Below, one piece after another: positions 38,223 through 47,217 of a stretch of 64,000 nucleotides of DNA. The position numbers and the translations under genes were made by a program. Origin of the DNA: an uncultured Clostridia bacterium. Lineage in GTDB: Bacteria; Bacillota; Clostridia; Lachnospirales; CAG-274. Under the pieces are notes generated by a model, which saw nothing but the letters and a program-made list of their open reading frames with translations, was not told the DNA's origin and searched no databases. The stretch is from the NCBI GenBank assembly GCA_944384235.1, contig CALWSP010000014.1, forward strand, positions 1 through 64,000, in the 5' to 3' direction. Position 1 is the stretch's first letter. Each line of letters opens with the position of its first letter.

Positions 38223-39380
38223 CTATGCTTTTATTTTTAAAAGTTTATAGCCTTTTTCTGCTATTTCATTTGCTTTTTCTATGCTATTAGCACAAACAGT
38301 TAAATGCCCCATTTTTCTTTTTGGTTTTGTTGTGTCTTTTCCGTAAATATGTAAAGAGAGGCCATTTAATTTAAGTGCATCTTCAACACCATTAACAACT
38401 GTGTTTCCTTCATAGCCAACACTACCTAAAAGATTAATCATAACAGTTGGTTTAATTAAAGAGGTATCACCTAAAGGAAGCCCAACAACAGCTCTTATAT
38501 GGTTTTCAAATTGGCTAGTTACACAGCCCTCTATTGTGTAGTGACCTGAATTATGAGGCCTTGGTGCAACTTCGTTTATTAATATTTGGTTTTCATTAGT
38601 GACAAACATTTCAACACAAAACATTCCTATTCCATCAAATATTTCCATAACTTTTGATGCAACATTCATTGCTGTTTTACTAGCTGATTGCGGGATTTTT
38701 GCAGGAACGCTTGTTTTATGTAAAATACTATCTATATGTTCATTATCTCCAACAGGGTAGATTTTAATTTCTGAATTTAGGCTACGGCAAGCTAAAACAG
38801 AGGTTTCCATTTTAAAGGAAATCATTTTTTCTGCCATTAGAGGTATTTTGCCATTGCCAAGCCTTTTATAAGCACTATCTACATCTTCTTTGGAATTTAC
38901 AACAGTGTTGCCTTTTCCATCGTATCCACCAGTTCTAGTTTTTAATATATAAGGGTAGGAATATTTATCGCCAGCAAATAACATATCTTTTGTGGAGTTT
39001 ATTTCCATAAAATCTGGCACTGGCAAATTAGCTTTTTTCATTGCTATTTTTTGATGTAGTTTATCTTGTATTATTTTTAGGCTTGATGGAGTTGGGTAAA
39101 TTTTATGGCCTTTTGACTCAAGTTCCTCTAAAGCCTCTGCGTTTATATGTTCAAACTCGTAAGTTATTACATCAGTTTTTTCTGCTAAAGTTTCAAAAGC
39201 CTTTTTGTTGTTAAAATCTGATACAATTAGCTCATCGCATATACTATGGCAAGGGCATTTTGGGTTAGGGTCTAAAACGACTATATAAAAGCCCATTTTT
39301 TTAGCATCTAAAATCATCATTTGGCCTAATTGCCCACCGCCGATAATACCTATTTTTTTTTGGAGAATGTTATTTGTCAC
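38223..39380 (-). CDS. purK: N5-carboxyaminoimidazole ribonucleotide synthase PurK
   Basis: A 385-residue ATP-grasp enzyme that makes N5-CAIR from AIR, bicarbonate and ATP. The N-terminal GIIGGGQLGQMM and the ATP-grasp segments ILKTRTGGYDGKGN and NEVAPRPHNSGHYT are clear. The frame opens at GTG 39389, but the ribosome site GAGGTGA overlaps it; GTG 39380 lies five bases after GAGGTGA, so it is the likelier start. First gene of purK-purE. Confidence 0.94.
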   Translation of the reverse strand: MTNNILQKKIGIIGGGQLGQMMILDAKKMGFYIVVLDPNPKCPCHSICDELIVSDFNNKKAFETLAEKTDVITYEFEHINAEALEELESKGHKIYPTPSSLKIIQDKLHQKIAMKKANLPVPDFMEINSTKDMLFAGDKYSYPYILKTRTGGYDGKGNTVVNSKEDVDSAYKRLGNGKIPLMAEKMISFKMETSVLACRSLNSEIKIYPVGDNEHIDSILHKTSVPAKIPQSASKTAMNVASKVMEIFDGIGMFCVEMFVTNENQILINEVAPRPHNSGHYTIEGCVTSQFENHIRAVVGLPLGDTSLIKPTVMINLLGSVGYEGNTVVNGVEDALKLNGLSLHIYGKDTTKPKRKMGHLTVCANSIEKANEIAEKGYKLLKIKA

Positions 39381-39412
39381 TTCTGTCACCTCATTATGTT
39401 TTTTTCACTTAC

Positions 39413-39441
39413 ATAATATCACAAATATTTTTAGTTATCAA
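39413..39441 (-). promoter_or_regulatory. Promoter of purKE
   Basis: On the minus strand TTGATA (39441-39436), 17 bases, TATTAT (39418-39413). No purine riboswitch or clear PurR box seen in the short leader. Confidence 0.6.
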
Positions 39442-39463
39442 TGGTTTAATGTAAAAATAAATA

Positions 39464-39492
39464 TTTAAAAAAATTGAAAAATATGTTATAAT
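39464..39492 (+). promoter_or_regulatory. Candidate promoter of ftsK
   Basis: TTTAAA (39464-39469), 17 bases, TATAAT (39487-39492), about 35 bases before the start. Confidence 0.5.
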
Positions 39493-39528
39493 GTTATGTA
39501 TATGATATGATGAGGGAGAGTGTGCTTA

Positions 39529-42390
39529 ATGGCTACAAATGGTAAAGGTTCAAAAAATACAAAAAGAGCTAAAAAAGCTTCTGAGCCTAAACTAACTAAG
39601 GCTGAGCAAAAAAGTTTAGATGAAAACAGAGAAAAGTTAAAAGCAGAGATTTTATCTATTTGTCTTTTTTGTGTTTCTATTTTGATTTTTATTTGTGTAA
39701 TTGGTAGCGATGGTATGGGCATTATTGGCAGTTTTATGTCTAGTTTATTAAAAAGTTTATTTGGGCTTGGTGCTATTATTTTGCCTATAATTTTAATGAT
39801 TTTTAGTGTTCAAACATTAATAGACAAAAATAAAAAGGGATACAAATTTAAATTGACACTTTTTATTGGTTTTTTTGTTACCATAATTTGTATTGCTCAC
39901 ATTTTAGGATATAATATGGGAATTGGTGATATTTCTTTTCCTGCCTACGTTACAGAAACTTTTGTTAATGGCGGAGCAGACAACGGAGGTTTAATTGGAG
40001 GCTTAATTGGCGGAACTTTATATTCTTTAATTGGAAAAACAGGTTCTTTAATTTTTTTGGCTACAATAGCCTTAATTTTAGTTGTTTTAGCAACTGGAAG
40101 AACCATTGGCGATTTGCTTGGAATGATTGGCGATTTTGTTGACGGAACTAGGGAAGATTTTGAAGAATATAGAAGAAACAACTATGAAGACGATTATTAT
40201 GAAGATGATTATGAATATGAAGAAGATGAGTATTTAGAAAAAGTTGAAAGCAGAAGAGAGCAAAAAAGAAGCAAAAGGGAATTTGAGGACGAAGTTATTC
40301 CTACTTTTAATTTAGAGGAAGATAGCTTTAAAAAAAGCGGAAGTGACGTTTCTATTGATGTTCCTAAGTTTATGTATGAATATTGTGGGAACAAAAACCC
40401 ATATAGAGAAAAAACTTTTTTTGAAAAGCTATATGAAAACAGCCACGAGGAAAATGTTGACTTAATTAATTACTACAAAAGCAATGGTTTTGTTGAAGAA
40501 AGACAAGAAGAAAATGATGTTAAAGAAGATAGATACAACGATATTCAAAATAGTGATATAAAAATTATAAAGTCAGAAGATGAAGAAAATGTATTATCTA
40601 ACATTAGAGAAATAAACAACAACAAAACTGAAGAAGTTAAAATAAATGAAGATTTTGGTTTTGAAAGCTTTGAAGATATTCCAGATTTTGAAGAAGATTT
40701 TATAAATAATTATGATGATGTTAATATAAATTCAGAAAATGATATTGAAAGTTTATTTAAAGAAGAAGAGGAGTCTGTTGAAGATTTTAAAACAGAAAAT
40801 CAAAATGTTTTAGAGGAAAAAGAAGATAGAGAAGTTAAAAGTTATGGCTTTGAGAAAAAGACTAGTAGCGACATAGAAGTTATAGAAGCTGATGAAACAA
40901 AAGAGGTTACTGAACTTGAGGAAAACAAGAAAACCCCATATAAATTTCCTAGCCCTAACATATTAGCAAAAAATCCTAACAAATTAGGAAAGACAAATAG
41001 CGAGGAGTTAATTAGAAAATCTAAATTATTGGAAGAAACATTATCAACTTTTGGTGTAGATGCAAAGGTTGTTAATGTTAGCCAAGGCCCTACTGTTACT
41101 AGATATGAATTAATTCCTCCAAAGGGTATGAAAGTTGGAAAAATAACAAGTTTAGACAGGGATATTGAGCTTGGCTTAGCTGCAAAGTCAGTTAGAATTG
41201 AAGCTCCTATACCAGGAACAAACAAAATTGGTATAGAGCTTGGAAACGATTCTGTATCTCCAGTTTATTTTAGTGAAGTTTTACTTACAGACAAGTTTAG
41301 AGATTATGAAAGCAAGTTAGCTTTTGGCGTTGGCAAGGACATTACTGGCACTGTTATTGTTGCTGATGTGGCTGATATGACCCACTTACTTATTGCAGGC
41401 GCAACTGGTGCAGGTAAATCTGTTTGTATAAACACTTTAATTACTTCAATTTTATATAAGGCTACGCCTGATGAAGTTAAACTTATTATGATTGACCCGA
41501 AAAAAGTTGAACTTAGTGTTTACAACGGCATACCACATCTTCTTATTCCTGTAATTAGTGACGTTCAAAAGGCTGCGGGGGCACTTAACTGGGCTATTAG
41601 AGAGATGGAAAGAAGATACGACCTTTTAGAACAGCAAGGAGTTAGAAACATTAAAGGATACAACAAAATTGAAGGAGTTGAAAAACTTCCATACATTGTT
41701 ATTATTATTGACGAGCTTGCTGACCTTATGATGACAACTGGAAAAGAAGTGGAAAATGCTATTGTTAGATTAACTCAGCTTGCTAGAGCGGCAGGTATGC
41801 ACTTAGTTATTGCAACTCAAAGACCTGATGCAAACGTTGTTACTGGGCTTATTAAAGCAAATGTTCCATCAAGAATTGCATTTAAAGTGGCTGGAAGCAT
41901 TAACTCTAAAATTATTTTAGACGAAGTTGGTGCTGAAAAGTTGCTTGGTAGAGGTGATATGCTTTTAAAAACTAGGGCTTTTGACGACAAGCCTTTAAGA
42001 ATACAAGGTGCTTTTGTTACTGACGAGGAAGTTGAAGAAATTGTAAATTCAATTAAAACTGATGGAAGCCACTATGACAACAATGTTATTGACGAGATAA
42101 ACAGAGCTGTTGCTGAGGCTCACGGAGAGGACAGCGATGGAGGAGTTTCAGGAAGTGGGGAAGATAGTTTAATTGATGAAGTTATTAAGCTAGTTGCTAT
42201 ACAACAAAAGGCTTCCACAAGTTTTATACAAAGAAAGTTTAAAATAGGTTACAACAGGGCTGCTAGAATAATTGATGAGTTAGAAGAAAGGGGCATTGTT
42301 GGGCCTGATTTAGGCGGAACAAAGGGCAGAGAAGTTAAAATTGACAAGTATCAGTACAACGAGTGGAAAAACAGAAAAGATGATTATTAA
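39529..42390 (+). CDS. ftsK: DNA translocase FtsK/SpoIIIE
   Basis: A 953-residue membrane-anchored DNA pump used in chromosome segregation at division or into the forespore. Residues about 40-200 hold four transmembrane helices. A long acidic, low-complexity linker runs about 205-470 (many Glu, Asp, Asn). The motor then has Walker A GATGAGKS (624-631), Walker B IVIIIDELADLMM and the C-terminal winged-helix gamma domain with TSFIQRKFKIGYNRAARIID. The frame opens at GTG 39520 within the ribosome region; ATG 39529 after GAGGGAGA is preferred. FtsK and SpoIIIE cannot be told apart here; the organism has sigK, so a sporulation role is plausible. Confidence 0.94.
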   Translation: MATNGKGSKNTKRAKKASEPKLTKAEQKSLDENREKLKAEILSICLFCVSILIFICVIGSDGMGIIGSFMSSLLKSLFGLGAIILPIILMIFSVQTLIDKNKKGYKFKLTLFIGFFVTIICIAHILGYNMGIGDISFPAYVTETFVNGGADNGGLIGGLIGGTLYSLIGKTGSLIFLATIALILVVLATGRTIGDLLGMIGDFVDGTREDFEEYRRNNYEDDYYEDDYEYEEDEYLEKVESRREQKRSKREFEDEVIPTFNLEEDSFKKSGSDVSIDVPKFMYEYCGNKNPYREKTFFEKLYENSHEENVDLINYYKSNGFVEERQEENDVKEDRYNDIQNSDIKIIKSEDEENVLSNIREINNNKTEEVKINEDFGFESFEDIPDFEEDFINNYDDVNINSENDIESLFKEEEESVEDFKTENQNVLEEKEDREVKSYGFEKKTSSDIEVIEADETKEVTELEENKKTPYKFPSPNILAKNPNKLGKTNSEELIRKSKLLEETLSTFGVDAKVVNVSQGPTVTRYELIPPKGMKVGKITSLDRDIELGLAAKSVRIEAPIPGTNKIGIELGNDSVSPVYFSEVLLTDKFRDYESKLAFGVGKDITGTVIVADVADMTHLLIAGATGAGKSVCINTLITSILYKATPDEVKLIMIDPKKVELSVYNGIPHLLIPVISDVQKAAGALNWAIREMERRYDLLEQQGVRNIKGYNKIEGVEKLPYIVIIIDELADLMMTTGKEVENAIVRLTQLARAAGMHLVIATQRPDANVVTGLIKANVPSRIAFKVAGSINSKIILDEVGAEKLLGRGDMLLKTRAFDDKPLRIQGAFVTDEEVEEIVNSIKTDGSHYDNNVIDEINRAVAEAHGEDSDGGVSGSGEDSLIDEVIKLVAIQQKASTSFIQRKFKIGYNRAARIIDELEERGIVGPDLGGTKGREVKIDKYQYNEWKNRKDDY

Positions 42391-42417
42391 GCTAGTCTAA
42401 TTACAGACTAGCTTTTT
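42390..42417 (+). terminator. Terminator of ftsK
   Basis: Perfect 9-bp stem AGCTAGTCT (42390-42398) with AGACTAGCT (42405-42413), loop AATTAC, short T-run. Confidence 0.85.
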
Positions 42418-42475
42418 AAATATAAATTAATTTTATTAAGATTTTAAACAAATAATGAATTTTCTTTGATAGGTA

Positions 42476-42504
42476 TTGCTTTTTTATTGAAAAAATGATA
42501 TAGT
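42476..42504 (+). promoter_or_regulatory. Candidate promoter of the DUF4914 gene
   Basis: TTGCTT (42476-42481), 17 bases, TATAGT (42499-42504), giving a leader of about 120 AT-rich bases with no recognisable fold before AAGGAGG. Confidence 0.4.
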
Positions 42505-42633
42505 ATATCTTGTATAGTCTTTAGGTTATATGTTTAAATTAGGATATTATTTTTAGTATTATGTATTTCAATTTAATTTTTGTTAAATAGAAATTATAAG
42601 AATAGACTAAATAAAAAACAAGGAGGATATAAA

Positions 42634-44538
42634 ATGGCAAATAAGAATAAGCCAGAAGCAATTAGTAAAATGGTTTTACCTCAGGGCTTAAATGAACTTA
42701 TTAAAGATAGTAATTGTAACATTATTATGCCTGAGAGTAAGGAAGAACTCATAGACTTAGCTATGGGTGGAAAAGATAGACTTACTAACGATGTTGTTTT
42801 TGAAGTAAATGGCAAGGAAGTTAAAGAAGGTACTGTTGTTAAATGTAAAAACGGTGTTGTTATTAACTTTGACGACCCTGCATTAAGAAGAAGAGACCCT
42901 AACTCTATGGTTATCGCTGACGATTTACCAACAGACAAGGTAACTTACAAGGAAAGGTTTGGCACTGACTTTGAACCAGTTAGAAACGAAACTTTTGAAT
43001 GGTTAAGAAGCCAGGAATCTTTAATTGTTGTTCCTTTTTACGCTGGTAACAGTGATATGGGGATTAAGTATCCTTGTATTGCAGTTATTCCTGGAAACGC
43101 AGCATTTTTTGCAACTGCTATTGCCGAGTTACAAGGTTTTATTCCTGCAAGCAAAATGCCTAACTTCTTTAAGCCACAGGCTGTTATTTATGTTGCACCT
43201 ACATTCCGTCATACTCATTTTGACGGCAAGCAGATTGTTGTTCACAACAGATCTTATGAAATGCAAGAAGTATTTAGCTACAACCTTTATTTAGGACCAT
43301 CTGCTAAGAAGGGTGTTTATTCTATCCTTCTTCACATTGGTGAGCTTGAGGGTTGGACTACTTTACACGCTTCAACTGTTAAGGTTGTTACACCTTATGA
43401 ATTAGAGCTTACTATTATGCACGAAGGTGCTTCTGGTGGTGGTAAGTCAGAAATGACTGAGCCAGTTCACAGAGAAGTTGACGGCAAGGTTTTACTTGCT
43501 ACAAATATGGTTACAGGCGAAGAGACTTATGTAAACATTGCTGATACAGCAACTTTATACCCTGTTACAGACGATATGGCACTTGCTCACCCATCTATTC
43601 AAAACGACAGCAAAAAGCTTGTTGTTTGTGATGCTGAGCACGGTTGGTTCTTAAGAGTAAACCACATTGACCAGTATGGTACAGAGCCTGAAACTGAAAA
43701 GGCTTGTTGTCACCCAAAAGAGCCTCTTGTGTTCTTAAATATGGACGCAGTTCCTGGCTCAACTTGTCTTATTTGGGACCATATTGAGGACGCTCCTGGT
43801 GTGCCTTGTCCAAACCCTAGAGTTGTTATGCCTAGAAAGGTTAAGAACAACATTGTAAACGGCACTGCGGAGATTGATGTAAGAAGTTTTGGTATTAGAA
43901 CTCCTCCAACAACTAAGGAGCACCCAGACTACGGTATTATTGGTATGTTCCACGTTCTTCCTCCAGCTCTTGCTTGGGTTTGGAGATTAGTTGCTCCTAG
44001 AGGTTTTGCTAACCCATCTATTATTGACGCAGGTGGAAACCAAATGAAGTCTGAGGGTGTAGGTTCTTACTGGCCTTTTGCTACTGGTAAGAAAGTTGAC
44101 CAGGCTAACTTATTATTAAAGCAGATTTTAGACACTCCTAGCACAAGATACATTCTTATTCCTAACCAGTATATTGGTGCATATAAGATTGGTTTTGCTG
44201 GCGAGTGGGTGACTAGAGAATACCTTTCTAGAAGAGGTGGAGCTAAGTTTAAGCCAGAACAGCTTGAAGATGCTAGATGTTCTTTACTTGGTTATGTTCC
44301 AAAGTCTGTTAAGATTGATGGCACTCCAATTAACCCAGGTTTATTAAAGGTTAATATTCAGGGTAGAGTTGGTAACGAAGGTTACGATATTGGTGCTAAG
44401 AAGCTTACTGACTTCTTTAAAGAGCAGTTAAAGCAGTTTGATACTCCAGAACTTGACCCATTAGGCAAGAAGATTATTGACGCTGTTATGAATGACGCAA
44501 CTGTTCAGGAATATTATGATTTAATTCCTAAACTTTAA
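42634..44538 (+). CDS. DUF4914 family protein, PEPCK-like nucleotide-binding enzyme
   Basis: A 634-residue cytoplasmic protein; ATG 42634 after AAGGAGG is chosen over a longer frame from 42580. The sequence fits the clostridial DUF4914 family as I recall it. It has the P-loop GASGGGKS (265-272) followed by Glu, the form used by HPr kinase and PEP carboxykinase rather than by ordinary ATPases. DAEHGWF (333-339) matches the PEPCK metal motif (DDEHGW). About 60 residues separate the two, far more than in true PEPCK. SRRGGAKFKPEQ occurs near the C terminus. No membrane segment. Codon choice (AAC, TTC, CAC) resembles that of highly expressed genes. A kinase or carboxykinase of unknown substrate is the best guess. 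Monocistronic. Confidence 0.75.
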   Translation: MANKNKPEAISKMVLPQGLNELIKDSNCNIIMPESKEELIDLAMGGKDRLTNDVVFEVNGKEVKEGTVVKCKNGVVINFDDPALRRRDPNSMVIADDLPTDKVTYKERFGTDFEPVRNETFEWLRSQESLIVVPFYAGNSDMGIKYPCIAVIPGNAAFFATAIAELQGFIPASKMPNFFKPQAVIYVAPTFRHTHFDGKQIVVHNRSYEMQEVFSYNLYLGPSAKKGVYSILLHIGELEGWTTLHASTVKVVTPYELELTIMHEGASGGGKSEMTEPVHREVDGKVLLATNMVTGEETYVNIADTATLYPVTDDMALAHPSIQNDSKKLVVCDAEHGWFLRVNHIDQYGTEPETEKACCHPKEPLVFLNMDAVPGSTCLIWDHIEDAPGVPCPNPRVVMPRKVKNNIVNGTAEIDVRSFGIRTPPTTKEHPDYGIIGMFHVLPPALAWVWRLVAPRGFANPSIIDAGGNQMKSEGVGSYWPFATGKKVDQANLLLKQILDTPSTRYILIPNQYIGAYKIGFAGEWVTREYLSRRGGAKFKPEQLEDARCSLLGYVPKSVKIDGTPINPGLLKVNIQGRVGNEGYDIGAKKLTDFFKEQLKQFDTPELDPLGKKIIDAVMNDATVQEYYDLIPKL

Positions 44539-44545
44539 TAATAAA

Positions 44546-44572
44546 AAAAGTCCAGTTTAACTGGGCTTTTTA
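44546..44572 (+). terminator. Terminator of the DUF4914 gene
   Basis: Stem 44546-44555 with 44561-44570 (AAAAGTCCAG with CTGGGCTTTT, one G-T pair), loop TTTAA, T-run. Confidence 0.85.
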
Positions 44573-44581
44573 TTTTACATA

Positions 44582-44612
44582 GAAAAAGGACCTATTTAAA
44601 TAGGCCCTTTTT
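44582..44612 (-). terminator. Terminator of the phosphoglucomutase gene (minus strand)
   Basis: Long hairpin AAAAAGGACCTATTT with AAATAGGCCCTTTTT (one mismatch), placed right after the minus-strand stop at 44614. Confidence 0.85.
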
Positions 44613-44613
44613 A

Positions 44614-46347
44614 TTATTTTAAGATTTCATCAACAATGGCTAAAACGCCATCGCTTGCTTTTTTAACTTTTTCTTCAGCTTTTTTAGCTGTGTTATCACA
44701 ACTTCCAAAGTAAACTTTAATTTTTGGTTCTGTTCCACTTGGTCTTACGCAGAACCAAGTTTTATCTTCAAGAACGTAGTATAAAACATTGCTTTTTGGA
44801 AGATTTGTATCTGTTTCTTCGTTAGTTAAAACATTTTTGATTTTTTGAGTTGAGTAATCTCTAGCTTCTATTACTGGGATATTAGCAACTTCTTTAGGAG
44901 GGTTTTCTCTTAGTGTGTCCATAATTTTTTTGATTTGAGCGGCACCATCAATTCCTTTAAGTGTTATAGAAGTGATATCCTCTTTGTAGTATCCATATTT
45001 TTCATAAAGTGCTAATAGGCCATCATAAAGGCTCATATTTTTAGATTTATAATATGCTGCAAGCTCGCAAAGAAGCATTGTAGCAAGACAGCCATCTTTA
45101 TCTCTTGCATAAGTTCCAGCTAAGCAACCATAACTCTCTTCAAAGCCAAACAAGTATTCATAGCTATTGTTTTCTTCAAATTCTTTGATTTTTTCGCCAA
45201 TATATTTAAAGCCAGTTAAAACATCAAAGTATTTTAAGTTATAGTGATTACAAATAGATTTTGTCATATCAGTGGATACAATTGTAGACACTACTGCACC
45301 GTTTTTAGGCAAGTTGTTTTTAATCTGTCTTTGGGAAAGGATATAATCACAAATTAAAGCACCTGTCATATTGCCTGTTAAAACCATATATTCGCCATCT
45401 GTCTTTTTAACAACTGCACCAACTCTATCTGCATCTGGGTCAGTTCCAACTATTATGTCAGCGTCAACTTCTTTAGCTAACTCCATTGCTAAGTCAAAAA
45501 CAGCTTTATTTTCTGGGTTTGGATAGCCAACAGTTGTGAAGTTGCCATCTGGCATTTCTTGTTGAGGCACTGTGTAAACGTTTTTAAAGCCTACTTTTGC
45601 AAGGGCACGCCTTACTGGCTTATTTCCTGAACCGTGTAAAGGAGTGTAGACTATTTTAAGGTCTGTTTTATCTATTATATCTTGGTTTACAACTTGTTTT
45701 GTCATAGCCTCAAGATATGCTACATCTAGTTCTGGGCCAACATATTGAATTAAACGACTGTTTACTGCTTCAGTTAAGTTAGCTATTTTAATTGTTTTAA
45801 AGTCAGTTATTGCATTAACTTCTTTTATTATTTCTTCATCTCTTGGGTATGGCACTTGTGCACCATCTGACCAATAAACTTTATAGCCGTTATATTCTGA
45901 TGGATTGTGGCTTGCAGTTATTACAACACCACCTATACAGCCAAGTTCTCTAACTGCAAAGCTAAGCATAGGAACTGGCCTTAGCTCGTCAGAAAGATAT
46001 GCCTTAATTCCATTTCCAGCTAAGACTCTAGCTGTGATTTCAGCAAATTCTGGGGAGTAATTTCTTGAATCATAAGCAATTACTACACCTTTTTTAACAG
46101 CTTCTTCTCCTTGTTTTTTTATGTAATTAGCGAAGCCTTGAGTTGCTTTACTAACAGTGTATATATTCATTCTATTTGTTCCAGCACCTAGTATTCCTCT
46201 TAAACCACCTGTGCCAAATTCAAGGTTTTTATAAAACCTTTCTTCTATTTCTTTTTCGTTATCTTTTATTGACAAAAGTTCTGCTTTTGTTTTTTCGTCA
46301 AAGTAGCTATCTTCGCACCAAAGACGATACTCTTCCATATAGCCCAT
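44614..46347 (-). CDS. pgcA: Alpha-phosphoglucomutase / phosphomannomutase
   Basis: A 577-residue enzyme converting glucose 1-phosphate and 6-phosphate. The phosphoserine loop TASHNPSEYNGYK, metal loop DPDADR, sugar loop GFEESYG and phosphate-binding RPSGTEPKIK are in the family order. Length and sequence fit Bacillus PgcA. The frame opens at 46401; ATG 46347 after AAAGGAG is the real start. It would feed UDP-glucose and wall-polymer synthesis and link to the GH13 enzyme. Gene symbol by similarity to Bacillus. Confidence 0.93.
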   Translation of the reverse strand: MGYMEEYRLWCEDSYFDEKTKAELLSIKDNEKEIEERFYKNLEFGTGGLRGILGAGTNRMNIYTVSKATQGFANYIKKQGEEAVKKGVVIAYDSRNYSPEFAEITARVLAGNGIKAYLSDELRPVPMLSFAVRELGCIGGVVITASHNPSEYNGYKVYWSDGAQVPYPRDEEIIKEVNAITDFKTIKIANLTEAVNSRLIQYVGPELDVAYLEAMTKQVVNQDIIDKTDLKIVYTPLHGSGNKPVRRALAKVGFKNVYTVPQQEMPDGNFTTVGYPNPENKAVFDLAMELAKEVDADIIVGTDPDADRVGAVVKKTDGEYMVLTGNMTGALICDYILSQRQIKNNLPKNGAVVSTIVSTDMTKSICNHYNLKYFDVLTGFKYIGEKIKEFEENNSYEYLFGFEESYGCLAGTYARDKDGCLATMLLCELAAYYKSKNMSLYDGLLALYEKYGYYKEDITSITLKGIDGAAQIKKIMDTLRENPPKEVANIPVIEARDYSTQKIKNVLTNEETDTNLPKSNVLYYVLEDKTWFCVRPSGTEPKIKVYFGSCDNTAKKAEEKVKKASDGVLAIVDEILK

Positions 46348-46413
46348 AAAAAAACTCCTTTCATATTTTGATTTGTAAAACTGTATACAAAAAAATACCA
46401 ATTACATAATTTA

Positions 46414-46442
46414 ATTATACACAAATTGAGAATACAATACAA
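46414..46442 (-). promoter_or_regulatory. Promoter of phosphoglucomutase
   Basis: On the minus strand TTGTAT (46442-46437), 17 bases, TATAAT (46419-46414), about 65 bases before the start. Confidence 0.6.
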
Positions 46443-46533
46443 GAGCTAAACTCTTATATTTATTAGAAAAAAAGGCAGTAACTATTTATTAATTTAAAGA
46501 ATAGTCTAAGATATAGATTAATGGAGGTATTTT

Positions 46534-47127
46534 ATGTATTACAACATTGAAAACTATACGCCTAAAATGGATAGCTTTTTTTCTGAATATACTGATTATA
46601 GACTAGGGCAAGGCTGGCCTAATTACAAGAAAATGAACACAGAAGATATGGCAAATTTAATGGACGATAGAAGTTTTGAGCCAAGATATGACACAAGAGA
46701 TGGTTTAAGCGAGGAAAAAGAGGGAGAAATTATTATTAAAAGTGATATTCCTAAAAGGGACATTGAAATGATGAAAGCTTTATATTATGATATGAATTCT
46801 ATTTTAAACAAGTATGTAGAGCAGGCTGTTGAAGAATATGAGTATATGAGTAGCCCTATATATTCAGAAGATGGAATTGACAGAGAAACTCTTTCCCAAA
46901 TTGTCAACAAGACTATTAATTTAGCTCAAAAGGATATTGACGAGGTTGAAGAAATTGTTTTAAGTGAAGAACTATATGAAATATGGGGAAAGAAAAATAT
47001 GTTTAAAAATATGATAGAGGCAATTGTTTTAAATGAAATATTTGCTGTTAGACGCCCTAATTACAGAAGGTTGAAAAACAATTATAGATATGAAAACGGG
47101 GTTTATGACGGTGTTAGACCTAGATAA
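46534..47127 (+). CDS. Conserved hypothetical clostridial protein
   Basis: A 197-residue soluble protein; ATG 46534 follows TGGAGGT. The first 75 residues are polar (LGQGWPNYKKM, FEPRYDTRDG). The rest is helical with DIEMMKALYYDM, YEYMSSPIYSEDGIDRETL and MIEAIVLNEIFAVRRPNYRR. That order recalls a short clostridial family of unknown function with an E-Y-x-x-S-x-x-Y-x-E-x-x-D-R motif and an E-[IM]-[FY]-x-x-R-R end, perhaps linked with spores or envelope; this is memory, not a search. Single gene closed by a strong terminator. Confidence 0.6.
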   Translation: MYYNIENYTPKMDSFFSEYTDYRLGQGWPNYKKMNTEDMANLMDDRSFEPRYDTRDGLSEEKEGEIIIKSDIPKRDIEMMKALYYDMNSILNKYVEQAVEEYEYMSSPIYSEDGIDRETLSQIVNKTINLAQKDIDEVEEIVLSEELYEIWGKKNMFKNMIEAIVLNEIFAVRRPNYRRLKNNYRYENGVYDGVRPR

Positions 47128-47152
47128 AAAAGGGGGAATTTCCCCCTTTTTT
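47126..47152 (+). terminator. Terminator after the hypothetical gene
   Basis: Stem GGGGGA (47132-47137) with TCCCCC (47141-47146), extended by A/T pairs, then a T-run. Confidence 0.85.
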
Positions 47153-47153
47153 A

Positions 47154-47182
47154 TTTACATTTTTTAAAAATTATGGTAAGAT
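47154..47182 (+). promoter_or_regulatory. Promoter of argH
   Basis: TTTACA (47154-47159), 17 bases, TAAGAT (47177-47182). No TGCATA motif like the one at argG/argC is seen. Confidence 0.5.
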
Positions 47183-47217
47183 ATTAATTAAATTTATTAT
47201 GTAAGGAGAAAAAATAT

